Assembly: GCA_029721515.1 (NCBI GenBank)
Contig: CM056552.1
Location: forward strand, 17,772,001-17,836,000
DNA length: 64,000 nucleotides
Origin: Synanceia verrucosa
Taxonomy: Eukaryota > Chordata > Actinopteri > Perciformes > Synanceiidae
Reading direction: 5' to 3'
The notes under the pieces were generated by a model. The model saw nothing but the letters and a program-made list of their open reading frames with translations. It had not been told where the DNA came from and did no database searches. Position 1 is the stretch's first letter, and every line of letters starts with the position of its first letter. Made by a program: the position numbers and the translations under genes. This document shows positions 11,711 through 23,254 of this stretch, one piece after another.

Positions 11711-12379
11711 TTAATAGAGCTGCCATTCGTCCCCCTACAGACAGCCCCATCTGAAGGGTAATGGACTGGAAAGTGACGTTGAGCAATTTCTGACATCATG
11801 TCTTTACACTGAACGTATATGTGCCTGTTTGTGCGTGACGCCGCCCTACAGTCTATTATGGTATGTTTCTGCATCTGCGGACAAAATGACAGCTCAGTGT
11901 CAATTTGCAGAAGCGCTGTTATACCGAAGAGAAACCAGCTCCAGGAACAGGATCTGTGGCAGATTTTCATGTTTATCAGGCAACAGAGGAGGGGGGGGGG
12001 TGAAATTTCTTGTTGGGGACTAGTTGCCAGGCAACTGGCAGAAATTCAAGGAAGTTGCTGGTCCTGGCAAAGAAATAGTCTCCCCCCAATAAAACAGCAT
12101 ATATTCTTGATATATGTGCTAATTGGTGGGCTTTAGAGGTGCTTTGGATGTGGTGCACATCTTAAAAGATTGTTATGCTTGGTTTTCTCACTCACAAACA
12201 TTTTTTGGTGTTGGCATGTATTACTGGTCTTTCATTATTAAGATGGAGAAGCCACTGCTTCTGAATTGTGGTGCCACATGATTTGTGTTTTATTATTTTT
12301 AAAATGCTCAAATGCCAGCTCAGTTTCCACAACAGCCTAAATTAAATGTATGTTGCAATGCCCAAAATAAAATATGCAG

Positions 12380-12380
12380 T

Positions 12381-12432
<52 letters not shown>
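12380..12432. repeat. Compound (GT)n(GA)n microsatellite
   Basis: About 11 GT units followed by about 15 GA units. Confidence 0.95.
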
Positions 12433-12434
<2 letters not shown>

Positions 12435-12556
12435 TGTATTTGTGTGAGTCTGTGGGGGCAGCTGCACAAGTGGGTGAGTTTTGCTGTCACACACTGTGCT
12501 CTATGAGTCTGACTCATGCGAGAGATGGCAGAGTGGAGTGAGAGAACAGCTCACAG

Positions 12557-12580
12557 CTCTCTCTCTCTCTCTCTCTTTCT

Positions 12581-12618
<38 letters not shown>
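12557..12618. repeat. Compound (CT)n(CA)n microsatellite
   Basis: A CT run (12557-12582) leads into a CA run (12583-12618). It lies 125 bases from the GT/GA tract, in roughly inverted-complement order. Confidence 0.95.
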
Positions 12619-12620
<2 letters not shown>

Positions 12621-14082
12621 ATAACTGATTATTAGCATTCCTACATGATAGTATATATAGGCATGCATGTTGCAGTGGGGTCTTGCACAGAGACAGCTGT
12701 GTGAAGGTGGTTGCATAAATCTTCAGGTCTAAAAGACTGAATAATGCATCACATATTAATTTTCTAAGCTATTATGTTCAGACCCCAAGTACACATGCTC
12801 TTTTGTTTCTATGACGATAATTCTTGCACTTTTTTGTATTTTTTAATGTTGCGAAAAAAAACTGATTATGTAATATTGTGCAAGAAAAACAAGCAAAAAC
12901 TGATAGATGTGATTGTTGCATGCTGCTCATATCACAGAATTTCAATACCCAATGGTTTAATTTACACCTCTGAGAAATTGTTTTTCACAGATCCTGAAAC
13001 AACTATTTTTACACAAGTAATCACATTAATGTATGATGTATCCTCAACATATGATATCTTACAAAATAATATTTTTCTACAAATGTCTGGCAACACATGT
13101 CAAATCCCTAATTATCTCCATTCGTCTTTTCAAATAAACTTCACAGGAAACAACTTAGTTTAGCTCTCTTAGTACTTTATATTTACTTTATACTAACTGA
13201 TTACATATTATTTAATTTATTTTATGGGATATATACAAATTACAGTGCATTGCTTTTTGTAGGTATAGCTACAAAAGGTGTACTGTAAGATGATGATTGT
13301 GCCATGTTTACATTGGTGAGGTTATCTATTACAATAAATGATGCACTGCAGGTTACTCCACCATCTGTTGGGGGCAGGACATCAATGTAAATACATCCAA
13401 TGTGAGACACAGGAATGTGGTGAATAAAAAAACGAACAAAACTGTGTCACTGTTGACGCTGTTCTTGTACTGTAAAAAAAACAGTAGCACAGTCTGCTGT
13501 GTGGGACCAAAGTCACAGACAATGATGAGAGTTAAAAGCACATACAGTACGATGTGCTTATTCAACCTACTGCAAGTGATCAAAGTAGAAAGCAGTAAAA
13601 TGAGTCTCCCACTGAATTTCACAGTCATTTGCTGTCTGTTCCAACATCTGAGCCTCCAATACTGTAGCTGGACTGATTGCTCTAGATGTGGACACACCAT
13701 TAATGAGACATCTGTTTCCAGCCTTTGTGTGTGTGGCAGAGAAAGAGACAGTGAGAGTGTGTGAGCATGTTTGGACACCATTGCTTGGTGAAAAGAGCAA
13801 AGTGTAATGAGGTCAGTAACTTCATCTTGTAATTCCAGCCTGTTCAGCCACTCACATAACTGTCAAGCAAACACAAATTTAGCCAATTCCTTGATTTTAG
13901 CGATAAAATGTCAACGGGATTAACCACTTATTTACACTATAGAAATTGTGATGCTGCTATCCTTTAGCTGATTCAATCGATTTCATCTGCTTATAGAGCG
14001 CTCTCTTTTTACCATGCATGAATAGATGTCTGAAACACACCTGCTCCCTATTCCTCTTATGTATGTGTGTTATGTTGTATAT

Positions 14083-14120
14083 GTTTGTATGTAAAAATGT
14101 ATGCATTTTTACATACAAAC
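14083..14120. repeat. Perfect 17-bp hairpin
   Basis: GTTTGTATGTAAAAATG and its exact complement CATTTTTACATACAAAC are separated by TATG. Confidence 0.95.
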
Positions 14121-16044
14121 TGTAGCATGATGGCAGGAATACAGGAACATTTTGAGAGCTTCGATAAAGATCAGGAGTTTATAAATGGCCATACATTCTC
14201 ATTGACTGATTCTGAAGTTAATAGCTTTTACTTAATATTTAATAATAACTTTTCCCCCAGTAAAAAGTGGAATGTTTTCTATTGCACTGCATATAAAATT
14301 AAGATTTGAATAATGCTATTTCAAATAATCCTACCACATTAGTTTTGGCTCTGTGGCTTTAAACAAGCATGTTGATTATGAGCTGTTGTATTTTCCCCTC
14401 ATGGCCACACATTTTACAACAAACCACACACGAACATATTGGATGCACACTCACACAAATCAGCACCCCGCCTTTGGAGTGAAAAGGGAGAGCATTAAGG
14501 GCCAAGAGGCTGAAAGGGAGAGTGACAGTGGTCTATCTGCTGTCTCCCATCTGGGTGTCAGTCTCTGGTTTCGCCCAGGGGTTCAGATAAGCTCCGGACA
14601 CAATAGGGACAGCTATTAAAATTCAAACTACCAGAGAGGGTCATGAAATAGTCATGACAGGTAAGAGAAAGCTACACACTCTTATGTGCCCCTTATTATC
14701 TGTCTGCCTGGAACTGCAGGGGAAATGCAGCAAGTGCAGCAAGAGAGGAGCTGATGATTGTGAAGGCTTAATCCAATTGAATTAAATATATACTACTACT
14801 ACTACATAAACAATTGCAATTTACCACTGTTTCATATGATTTTGAACATAAATACATATTTGTATGTCACTATCAATTGGATTGAATGATCTAAGAATCA
14901 CATTTGAATACTGCCACAATACGAGTTTAGAAACACTAACAGTGAGGGTTGAAAAAGTATTGATCGCTGCTCGCGCTACACAGTAGCACTATGACTGAAC
15001 TGCAATGTGACTGTGTCCATGCAACCTCATGCTGCACAAATGGACGGATCTCCTTTAATATCCCTGACATGAAACAGATGTACTTGCACAGTATTCAACA
15101 CAATTGATTTTTCCATATGCCACTAATGTAGGTATAGTGATTTAGAACTGACAGGGTCATATTTCTGTACTGTGAAAACATACTAAAACACTACTAGTGG
15201 TAAGATATTTATGATGAAGTGTTTCTACATTACTATATCAGTATGTAAATACTCTAAATACTTCTATCACCATTGAAGGTTGTGGACAATTCCCCAATGA
15301 ATATTCTGTTAAAACCAAAGCTGCACTTTATGTATTCTCTGTATAAATTTGCAATAGCTGACTAACACTGTCAGAGACTGTAGAAGCTGAAATGATGGGT
15401 TTGCACATTAGGCAGTGTCTGATTTTGATTCTCTGATCCTGTTCCCTTGGGTAAGTGTGATTATCTCTGTGGCAGTATCCAATACTGGCAATACTAAACA
15501 GGCTTAGTTTCTGCTTCCTTTATGCCCACGAGCAAGAACTGGTGCTTAAAGGTTCAGAAAAGGTAAAAGTCAGAAAAAGACAGGATCCATATTCCTGTTC
15601 CTCCTTTCTGCAGCTGCTGGGATATCTGCTCTGTGCCCTTGAGCAAGGCAGGGCATGGATCTGGTCCAAGATTGCATCTGTTTGTGTGCCCTTGAGAGGG
15701 AACTGCTGTCTGTCTGAGTTGGCAGCCGTGGTACCACCCCTGTTCTGCCCCACAGCGGGAGAAGAGAGAGCAGAGGGGTCAACTCAGGAAAAGAGCTGAC
15801 ATGGAGAGAAAGAAGCCGGTTATAGCCAGGGACTCTGCATATTCAGCTAAAAGCATCACCACGCCTGTCAACTCGCTATCCATACTCCTGGCTTCCAGCA
15901 GCCAGTTCGGATTCAGGACATTTCAGAGGACAAGAGCTGAATGTAGATATATGACAGTGAAGCATTTGGAGATGTCAGTTTCTCGCACTGTATTTTTGAG
16001 CCACTCGCATATCTGAAGGACAGACTTTCCAAGCAGGCAAATGA

Positions 16045-16140
16045 TGAGGTCTGGTGGCCTGATGGTAGAGTGGGTGTCACAGGTTCAACCGTCACCTGTT
16101 CTGTCCCTTAAGAGCCTTGGAGCAAGACACTACTTCCCCA
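16045..16140 (+). mobile_element. tRNA-derived SINE fragment
   Basis: Box A-like TGGTAGAGTGGG and box B-like AGGTTCAACC are spaced as in a tRNA. They are followed by GAGCCTTGGAGCAAGACACT, a phrase common just after the head of fish tRNA-SINEs. The tail is not recognisable. Confidence 0.55.
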
Positions 16141-17396
16141 CAGTATATAAAGTACAGTATATAAAGTAGGTAATCTAAAGTATTGTAAAGTGATAACTGG
16201 AATATTGTTCATATGAACTGAAAACTCACGAATAGCTTGAAGCTTTGTACAATTAATGGGTTGAAATCTGTTCTTGTTTTACATTTTCCAAACCTGGTGG
16301 GAACATGTTGCTTATTCAGCACTGTATTTCTTTACAGTCAGTTTTATATCTGTAATCGACCAAGGCAACCACGTTAACGTTTACAGATATTTGTTATGCC
16401 TACTGTGTGCCAATCTGTATAGTAGTAGTATATACTCACACAGGCAGATATATATATATATGTATACTGCAGTGAGTCAGCACCAGGCTCCATGGGAGAA
16501 GGCCAGTAGAGTCTGGTTTTTGGCATCTGTCCTCTTAATTCAGCCAGGCATCTCTTGGGACGGCTGATTTCACTGCTGATCATTGCAGCTTCCGCAGTTT
16601 GTGTATATGTGTTTGTCTACATATATGTCTGTCTGACAGTCCCTCTGACATCCTGAGATTTAAAAGAACAAAGTTTTCATGGCCTCAATAAAAATCTATT
16701 GCAAAGTATAATTTAATACACAGTTGGTAGGCATACTCAAATTATTGCTGTTGCTTTATTATTTAGACCAATGTCCTCATTCAGCCCCCCTCAGCTCCAT
16801 GCACTCTCAACCTCTTTGCCCATGTTTGGATAATTTTATTGGATTGCATTATCCCATTTTGGCTTTTTGGAAACATAAAGATGAGACAATGTCCATATTT
16901 TATACTCCACTCTAGACTAAGGGTCATTTCTGTAGACATCTAATGGATAATATATATTTTGTTTTCCTCCAACAGCTTGTTTTAATCCCTGTCTAAGAAA
17001 CAAGCCAACAGTGTACCTCTCCAGAGACAGTAGCCAACCCTAATATAAAAGCCTAAGCATTTGAGGGGTGATTGCACCTCACAACACATCTCAGTGGAAA
17101 TGTCCGCACACCATTATTACTTTTTAACCGGCAGCTGCTCATCTTTTTGTATTATGCTACGTTTGGAAATAGCCACTGATTTGTAACAAGACATTCTTTG
17201 TTATAAGGCACACAAACTGCTTTATCAGGTGCAATAAAACATGATCAATGGTTACTACCTTTTATCATTAAAGTTTAATAAATAAAAAGGGACTCACATC
17301 TGCAGTAAGTCATTAATGAAGGGTGGAGGACTTCCTAGCTTACAGTAAGAGGCCATTTGCCAGTGTGCAGAATTATTGCTTTATAACTCTTTGAGT

Positions 17397-17597
17397 GCCA
17401 AAGACATATTTGTACATCTTTTCAAACTGGCCTCTACCTCTGATAAAATAAGAATGTTTTTTTTCTTGTGATGAAATAGTAATTTCTTTCATTTGACCTA
17501 TTCTGTGTTTTCAGACTCATAGTACAAAATATTCTGTGCATCGTGAAAGATGACTCAAAATGGACCGGTCCTTATAAAAGGACCGGCACTCAATGAG
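17397..17597. mobile_element. piggyBac-like MITE
   Basis: The inverted ends CTCTTTGAGTGCC and GGCACTCAATGAG match at 12 of 13 positions. TTAA follows at the right (17598-17601) and the left flank is TATAA, probably a changed TTAA. Near the right end is GGACCGGTCC followed by AAAGGACCGGC. No ORF. Confidence 0.62.
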
Positions 17598-17824
17598 TTA
17601 ACGAATTCTCGCCAAGATCAACAGTAATGAAACACACACAGCATCAAAATGTTGACCAGGTTTGTCGGGTCTTGTCTGTCACCTCAAAGTTTTTCTTGAG
17701 GGGGTTGGAAGAAAGATTTTTATTGCATACCCAAAAATGACATGGCATAACAAGAAACACACAAAGCTAGATGCTTTGTTATCTTGCTATATATTGCAGT
17801 TTTAAAGATTAAGGTGAAAAAAAC

Positions 17825-18594
17825 CTGCTGCAGATGATATTAAAAAAATTGATTCAATCGATTTTAATCGATCTCCATTTAAATGGTTGATAATCGATTC
17901 ATAAAAATCCAAAGATCGATCTTTTAACTTGCAGATTTTTTTCTTCATTGGATGTGCAGAGAAGCAGCCTGAAGTATAAACCCACCTGCCAGTCTTGCAT
18001 GAGGGCACCAATCGCCATACATACATCTAGTCTGCATAGCTAGTCTGCCAAAACCAATGAAGAAGAAGAAGTCTCGCATGATCAGCATTTAGTGCTGGTT
18101 TCCACCGCTTTCCAAGGAACAAGACCTCGTGAGATTTTACTGCCAGCAGTCAAACAAACATGGCGGAAACGAGTCCACCTCTTCAGGCACCGCTGATGAG
18201 TTTAAAAGCTGATGTTTGGATGCATTTCGCATTTAAGAAGTTGGAAGAGAACGAAGAGTTGTACATAAAACAAGTAGTTTGCAAAATGTGCAACGGGAAG
18301 GTAAAATACAGCAGCAATACGACGAATCTTCACAACCATTTGACGAGACATCACCTGGAAACACAGTAGGCAGACTTGGCATGGCTCAAACAAATCAGCC
18401 TGGAGCAGGTATTGGCACAAAAGTTACCAGCAAACTCTCAACATGCACAGAAAATGACGGAGCATTTATTTTAACTGAAATATCCCTCACTGAATCATGA
18501 ATCGAATCGGATCGAATCATTAATCAAACTGAATCGGGACCTTGAAATATAGAATCAAATTGATCTGGAAAATCTGAATCGATACCCAGCCCTA
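17825..18594 (+). mobile_element. hAT element remnant carrying a BED finger
   Basis: The right end GATACCCAGCCCTA and many ATCGATT-type repeats near both ends mark a hAT element. The left end near 17825 (CCTGCTGCAGATGATATT) is degraded, so its boundary is approximate. The interior holds the BED-finger frame at 18160-18369, but the RNase H-like transposase core and dimerisation domain are absent. Confidence 0.7.
18160..18369 (+). pseudogene. BED-type zinc finger of a hAT transposase (N-terminal exon only)
   Basis: This 69-codon frame starts ATG at 18160 and ends TAG at 18367-18369. It contains the BED signature: aromatic DVWMHFAF (about residues 18-25), C41-x2-C44 (VVCKMCNGKV), then NLHNHLTRHH supplying H60 and H65. 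BED fingers bind DNA in hAT transposases. The frame is undamaged, but the catalytic part of a transposase (usually over 500 further residues) is missing, so it is most likely a relic of the element. A domesticated small BED protein cannot be excluded without expression data. Confidence 0.65.
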
Positions 18595-18603
18595 ACCAGA
18601 AAT

Positions 18604-18971
18604 CCATCCATCCATCCATTTTCTACCGCTTATCCTCACATAGGGTCACAGGGGGGCTGGAGCCTATCCCAGCTGTCTTAGGATGAAAGGCAGGGTACAC
18701 CCTGGACAAATCTCCAGTTCATCACAGGACACATAGAGACAGACAACCACTCACACTCACATTCACACCTACGGGCAATTTAAATTAGCCAATTAACCTA
18801 ATCCCCATTCATGTTTTTGGATGGTGGGAGGAAGCCGGAGTACCTGGAGAGAACCCACACAGACACGGGGAGAACATGCAAACACAGAAAGGCCCCGGGC
18901 CAGGAATCGAACCTGGTACCTTCTTGCTGTGAGTCAACAGTGCTAACCACTACACCACCGTGCAGCCCAAC
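18604..18971 (-). mobile_element. tRNA-headed SINE-like repeat, copy 2 (near full length)
   Basis: Read on the minus strand, it starts near GGCTGCACGGTGGTGTAGTG at 18968 and ends in a GGATGGATGG-type tail at 18604. It is flanked by TAACCAGAAAT (18593-18603) and TAAACAGAAAT (18972-18982), an 11-bp target-site duplication with one mismatch. It landed directly at the end of a hAT remnant. Confidence 0.9.
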
Positions 18972-20340
18972 TAAACAGAAATCTTTATCTCATATTTGCA
19001 TCCTATTTGCTGACGCAAAAGCCTGGGTGTTTTCATTTGAATATTTTACAGATCTAGAAGCATCAATAAAATCTGTTTTTTAACAACATACCAAAGACAT
19101 GGATTAGCTGCCCTGTTCCTCAAGACTTCAGCAAATTCTTTCCACTCGTATATCTTCTTAATATTGCATTTAGTGCACAGTGATTGACCACTATGCCACA
19201 ATACTGCAAAAGCACTGCCTCAGTGTCATTGCTACTACACTGCAGCAGAACTCCTGTGTGAGTATTTCTGTGTATATGAGTATGTGCCCACAGTGTGGGT
19301 TTGCTCCCTTGCAGAGCAAAATGACTATATATCTTTTATAATCTGTCCTCTGAGAGCCATCTCTCACTCATCTGCACTGATGCCTATTTCGTTCTCTCTC
19401 TTTTTTACCTTTTCTATCTCTTTTTGAGAGTCACTAGGGTGAGGGGAGGGGAGAGAGGAGATGAGAGGAGAGGAGTGGAGGACTGGAGCAGAAGGAGTTG
19501 CAGAGCAGGAGAAACTGTCCTTATTAAAGAGACGGCTGCTCCATGTGAGAGATCCCTTGTGGGACAGAGATTAAATAGACTGCGTCAGAAGGGAACACGC
19601 TTGTGGTGCTGCCACTGGAGGACGTGATAAGTATGATCATCAGGGATGGGTGGAAAAGAAAGGGAGCAAGGAGGACAGGTAGGTCGAGGGACAGACAGAC
19701 GACAAGAATGAAGAAGAGGTGGAGAAGGAGTGACAGGGTTAAGATTAGAAGGAGAGAATGCACAGAAATGTAGCAGCACAAACACTGAAATGTGGACTTT
19801 ATTTTAAGGGAGGGATAAAAAAAGATTAAAAGGAAAACAGGGAGGAGGTGGGTGTGAATGTAGGAAAATGGGAAAGAAACCAGATGAAATGAGAGAGTTG
19901 TTTCAACCAAACGCTGCAGTTACAGACAGGATATGGGAGAGGAGGAGAAAACAGAGAGAGGGTGAGAAGAGGTGGATGACAGATGAGTGGGGCAAACAGT
20001 TTTCTTCAGTTACACACAGTTTGTAGAGGCCTCGTCATGGGAGTTGTGCAGAACATAGAGTGAGATGTGGGAGGAATAAAAAGAGTGATAGTAGCATAGC
20101 ACTGTCTTAGTGAAATAACAAAGCTTTGTATAATTCTAGCTGGACAACAGCATCTTCAAGAGGATGTAACATCAGAATAGAAATAATAAAAACGAATAAA
20201 AATAATGTGTTAATTAACCAACTTTTCTTAATCCATCCCATTCAATCCCTACAGTATGTCCTTCACAGAAAGGCAATGGATGCAAACATACAAATCACTA
20301 GTAAATGATCAATAGATTTATACAGTAGGTGAAACACTAT

Positions 20341-20341
<1 letters not shown>

Positions 20342-20381
<40 letters not shown>
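20342..20381. repeat. (GT)n microsatellite
   Basis: Twenty uninterrupted GT units. Confidence 0.96.
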
Positions 20382-20384
<3 letters not shown>

Positions 20385-21289
20385 GAGTCATTTAGGGTTT
20401 GTTGTGTGGTATCGAACCACATTTGAATAAACAAGTCACCACTGTCATTACTCTCTTTATTACTGCTACAAAGAGCAATTATTGCATTCTTCCCACTTGT
20501 CTACTGAAATTGTCTGTTTCTATAAAGAAAAATGTATTCATAACAATCAAAACTCATTTATTTTTTAATAGTTTAGGGGATGAAGGAAAGTTTGGGAACA
20601 GTGTACTACTTTTCCAGCACTATTACATTGTTAGTAACTCAATACAAAAAGTGAGAGTAGGAGAGAGGGATGATGAAGGTTATAGATGTAGAGCAGGTCT
20701 ATTTAGGCTACGCTGTACACCATGCCCACTGGGACACCAGCGACCGACCAGCACACCGAAATAGAAATGGGAGCAGAGGAGAGAGAGAATGGAGGAAAAG
20801 AAAGGTGTGTTGAGACAGAGGACTGGGAGGTAGAAAGAGAGAGGAGAAGGGCAGATGGAAGGGTCGATGAGGAGGAGGTCTGGTGGGGACTAGAAGGAGA
20901 GGCGAAGAAGTGGCGAAATAAGATGATTTAATAGACACAGACAGAAAGTTAGAAAGTAAGAGGAAATATTTTTCAAGAGCTGTCATGTTTTTTTGTATGT
21001 GGAATGATTGCATGTCATAGCAAGCCAACTGGGGCACATCTCTGATTCTTCCATGATGTTGACTGGTCTGCAGTCAACTGCCTCCCATCTTCTTCCATTC
21101 AGTTTCATTTACAGGTCTGTGGAGACTGGCACAAACAAAATAGAGCTTTTCCAAATCCTACACACTATAAGTTTAAAGTCAAAGTTTTCTTTTATAGGAA
21201 TAGATTGACATTTAAAAATCAAGTGCTAGGTTATTTACTGTACACTAAATATTGCCGTTCCCATTAGCCTTAGGGAGAGTATTAAAGGA

Positions 21290-21635
21290 GTGGCACGGTG
21301 GTGTAGTGGTTAGCACTGTCGCTTCACAGCAAGAAGGTACCAGGTTCGCATCCCGGGCCTGGGGCCTTTCTGTGTGGAGTTTGCATGTTCTCCCTGTGTC
21401 TGTGTGGGTTCTTTCTGGGTACTTCGGCTTCCTCCCACCATCCAAAAACATGCATGGGGATTAGGTTAATTGGCTAATTTAAATTGTCCGTAGGTGTGAA
21501 TGTGAGTGTGAGTGGTTGTCTGTCTCTATGTGTCCTGTGATGAACTGGAGACTTGTCCAGGGTATACCCTGCCTTTCACCCTAAGACAGCTGGGATAGGC
21601 TCCAGCCCCCCATGACCCTTTGAGGATAAGTGGTG
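21290..21635 (+). mobile_element. tRNA-headed SINE-like repeat, copy 3
   Basis: The head is GTGGCACGGTGGTGTAGTGG, the box B is GGTTCGCATCC (one change), and the body matches the other copies. It breaks off at GAGGATAAGTGGTG without the GGATGG tail. No target-site duplication is visible, consistent with loss of its 3' end. Confidence 0.9.
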
Positions 21636-22072
21636 AACGTTACTCTTCAGTGCACGGACAGTACCGTTAACAGTAGTCAGAGTCACCCAAATTACAAATA
21701 AGTGTATAACGCTAGCTTCAAATGAGCCTTGTGCTCACAGAGCTTGTGTTGAATGTCTCCTGATAGCATGTTAGCACAGCAGCAATCGCGGCTCAGTTAG
21801 CTGCAGTGCTCCAGCTGTAAACATGGCCCTGTTGCACTGCAGCTAACGGAGCTGGCCACGATGACAAGTGTACCACAGGGGAAAGAGAAGGATTCATTCT
21901 CCTATTGAAGTGCACCCTATCACCCCCAGACCCTTTGGCTGTCTGTCCTCTTCCACGGGAAATAAAGTACTGAGAAGATCTGGACTGTATAGAATACACT
22001 ATTCTATGAAGAACTAACTGCTTTGTAAACATGGGCCCATACATATTATGCTTGGCTACACAGCTGAAGCTG

Positions 22073-22338
22073 AAGCATGGATCTGTAACTGTCTGGGATA
22101 CAACTACAGGCGTGGAAGCTGTAAGTTATTCCATTTTGTGTTGCTTTACTGTGTAGTTCTACTTAGCGTGTTACGGAGGTCCTCCGGTAGCTCTGCTACC
22201 TGCAGTGCTAACGCTACGAGGACAAATTTCCCGGCTGTCATGCTAAGTAGAGCTACACAGTAAAGCAACACAAAATGGAATAACTTACAGCTCCACGTTT
22301 GTAGCTGTGTCCCAGACAATTGGTACCGATCCATGCTT
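22073..22338. repeat. Long imperfect inverted repeat (fold-back), about 98-bp arms
   Basis: The left arm (22073-22170) and right arm (22239-22338) are near reverse complements. Both carry AAGCATGGATC at the outer end, GTAAGTTATTCCATTTTGTG in the middle and CTACTTAGC at the inner end. The loop of about 68 bases is GC-rich. It resembles a fold-back MITE, but no target duplication was found. Short frames on both strands are mirror translations of the arms. Confidence 0.82.
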
Positions 22339-22749
22339 GACCTTTAGCCGGTTAGTGAAGCCTGCTTTGTGAGATGATGAGCGCACACATGCTAAACTTT
22401 TGGAAGCTCTCTACATTTCCAGCTAAAATAAATTGATCCACTGGGTCTTCAGGGGACAAACAGATTAAAAATGGGGGGGGGGGGGTGCCCCAAAGGCAGT
22501 GTCCTCTACTGGAGGGAGGGGCAAAACAATTGTTAACATCAACAATTAAGAAATGTTCAACTCGCCTGTTTCAGCACACATTGACAAAGAAGAGGAGCAA
22601 GCAGGGGAAGGAGGTGACAGACTTTTTTCACTCCTGGGGCCTCATTCAGAGGCTATGGGGACACATACTACTGTTATACTACCTTCATAAAGTGAATTTT
22701 GCATAATAGACCTTAATGCTTAAATAACCCAAGCGTGACTTCAATAAAA

Positions 22750-22770
22750 GTGTGTGTGTGTGTGTGTGTG
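22750..22770. repeat. (GT)n microsatellite
   Basis: About ten GT units. Confidence 0.93.
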
Positions 22771-22945
22771 CGAGGTATTAGTATTTCTGACGTTAGGATT
22801 AGGATTATGCAAGTACTGGTTATGGTTAGGGTCAAGGGAAGTCTCTAGGAAATGAACATAAGTCAATGCAAAGTCCCCATAACCTGAGTAATACACAACT
22901 GTGTGTGTGTTTGGTTTTTTTTGCTGTGGGAGACTTAATAGCCGG

Positions 22946-23254
22946 GGCGGCACGGTGGTGTAGTGGTTAGCATTGTCGCCTCACAGCAAGAAGGTACCGG
23001 GTTCGAATCCCGTGTTTGCGTGGGTTCTCTCCGGGTACTCCGGCTTCCTCCCACCATCCAAAAACATGCATGGGGATTAATTTAAATTGACCGTAGGTGT
23101 GAATGTGAGTGTGAATGGTTGTCTGTCTCTATGTGCCCTGCGATGAGGTGGCGACTTGTCCAGGGTGTACCCTGCCTTCCGCCCTAAGACAGCTGGGATA
23201 GGCTCCAGTCCCCCCGCGACCCTACGAGGATAAGCGGTAGATAATGGATGGATG
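22946..23254 (+). mobile_element. tRNA-headed SINE-like repeat, copy 4 (internally deleted)
   Basis: It starts GGCGGCACGGTGGTGTAGTG with a perfect box B GGTTCGAATCC. It lacks about 40 bases after the head and the short TTAATTGGCTA part of the body, and ends GGATGGATGG. It is flanked by GACTTAATAGCC (22932-22943) and GACTTAAAAGCC (23255-23266), a 12-bp duplication with one mismatch. Confidence 0.92.

Noticed and set aside
12774..13163. 129-codon plus-strand frame
   Set aside because: AT-rich composition (Phe, Ile, Tyr, Asn), no domain; consistent with chance.
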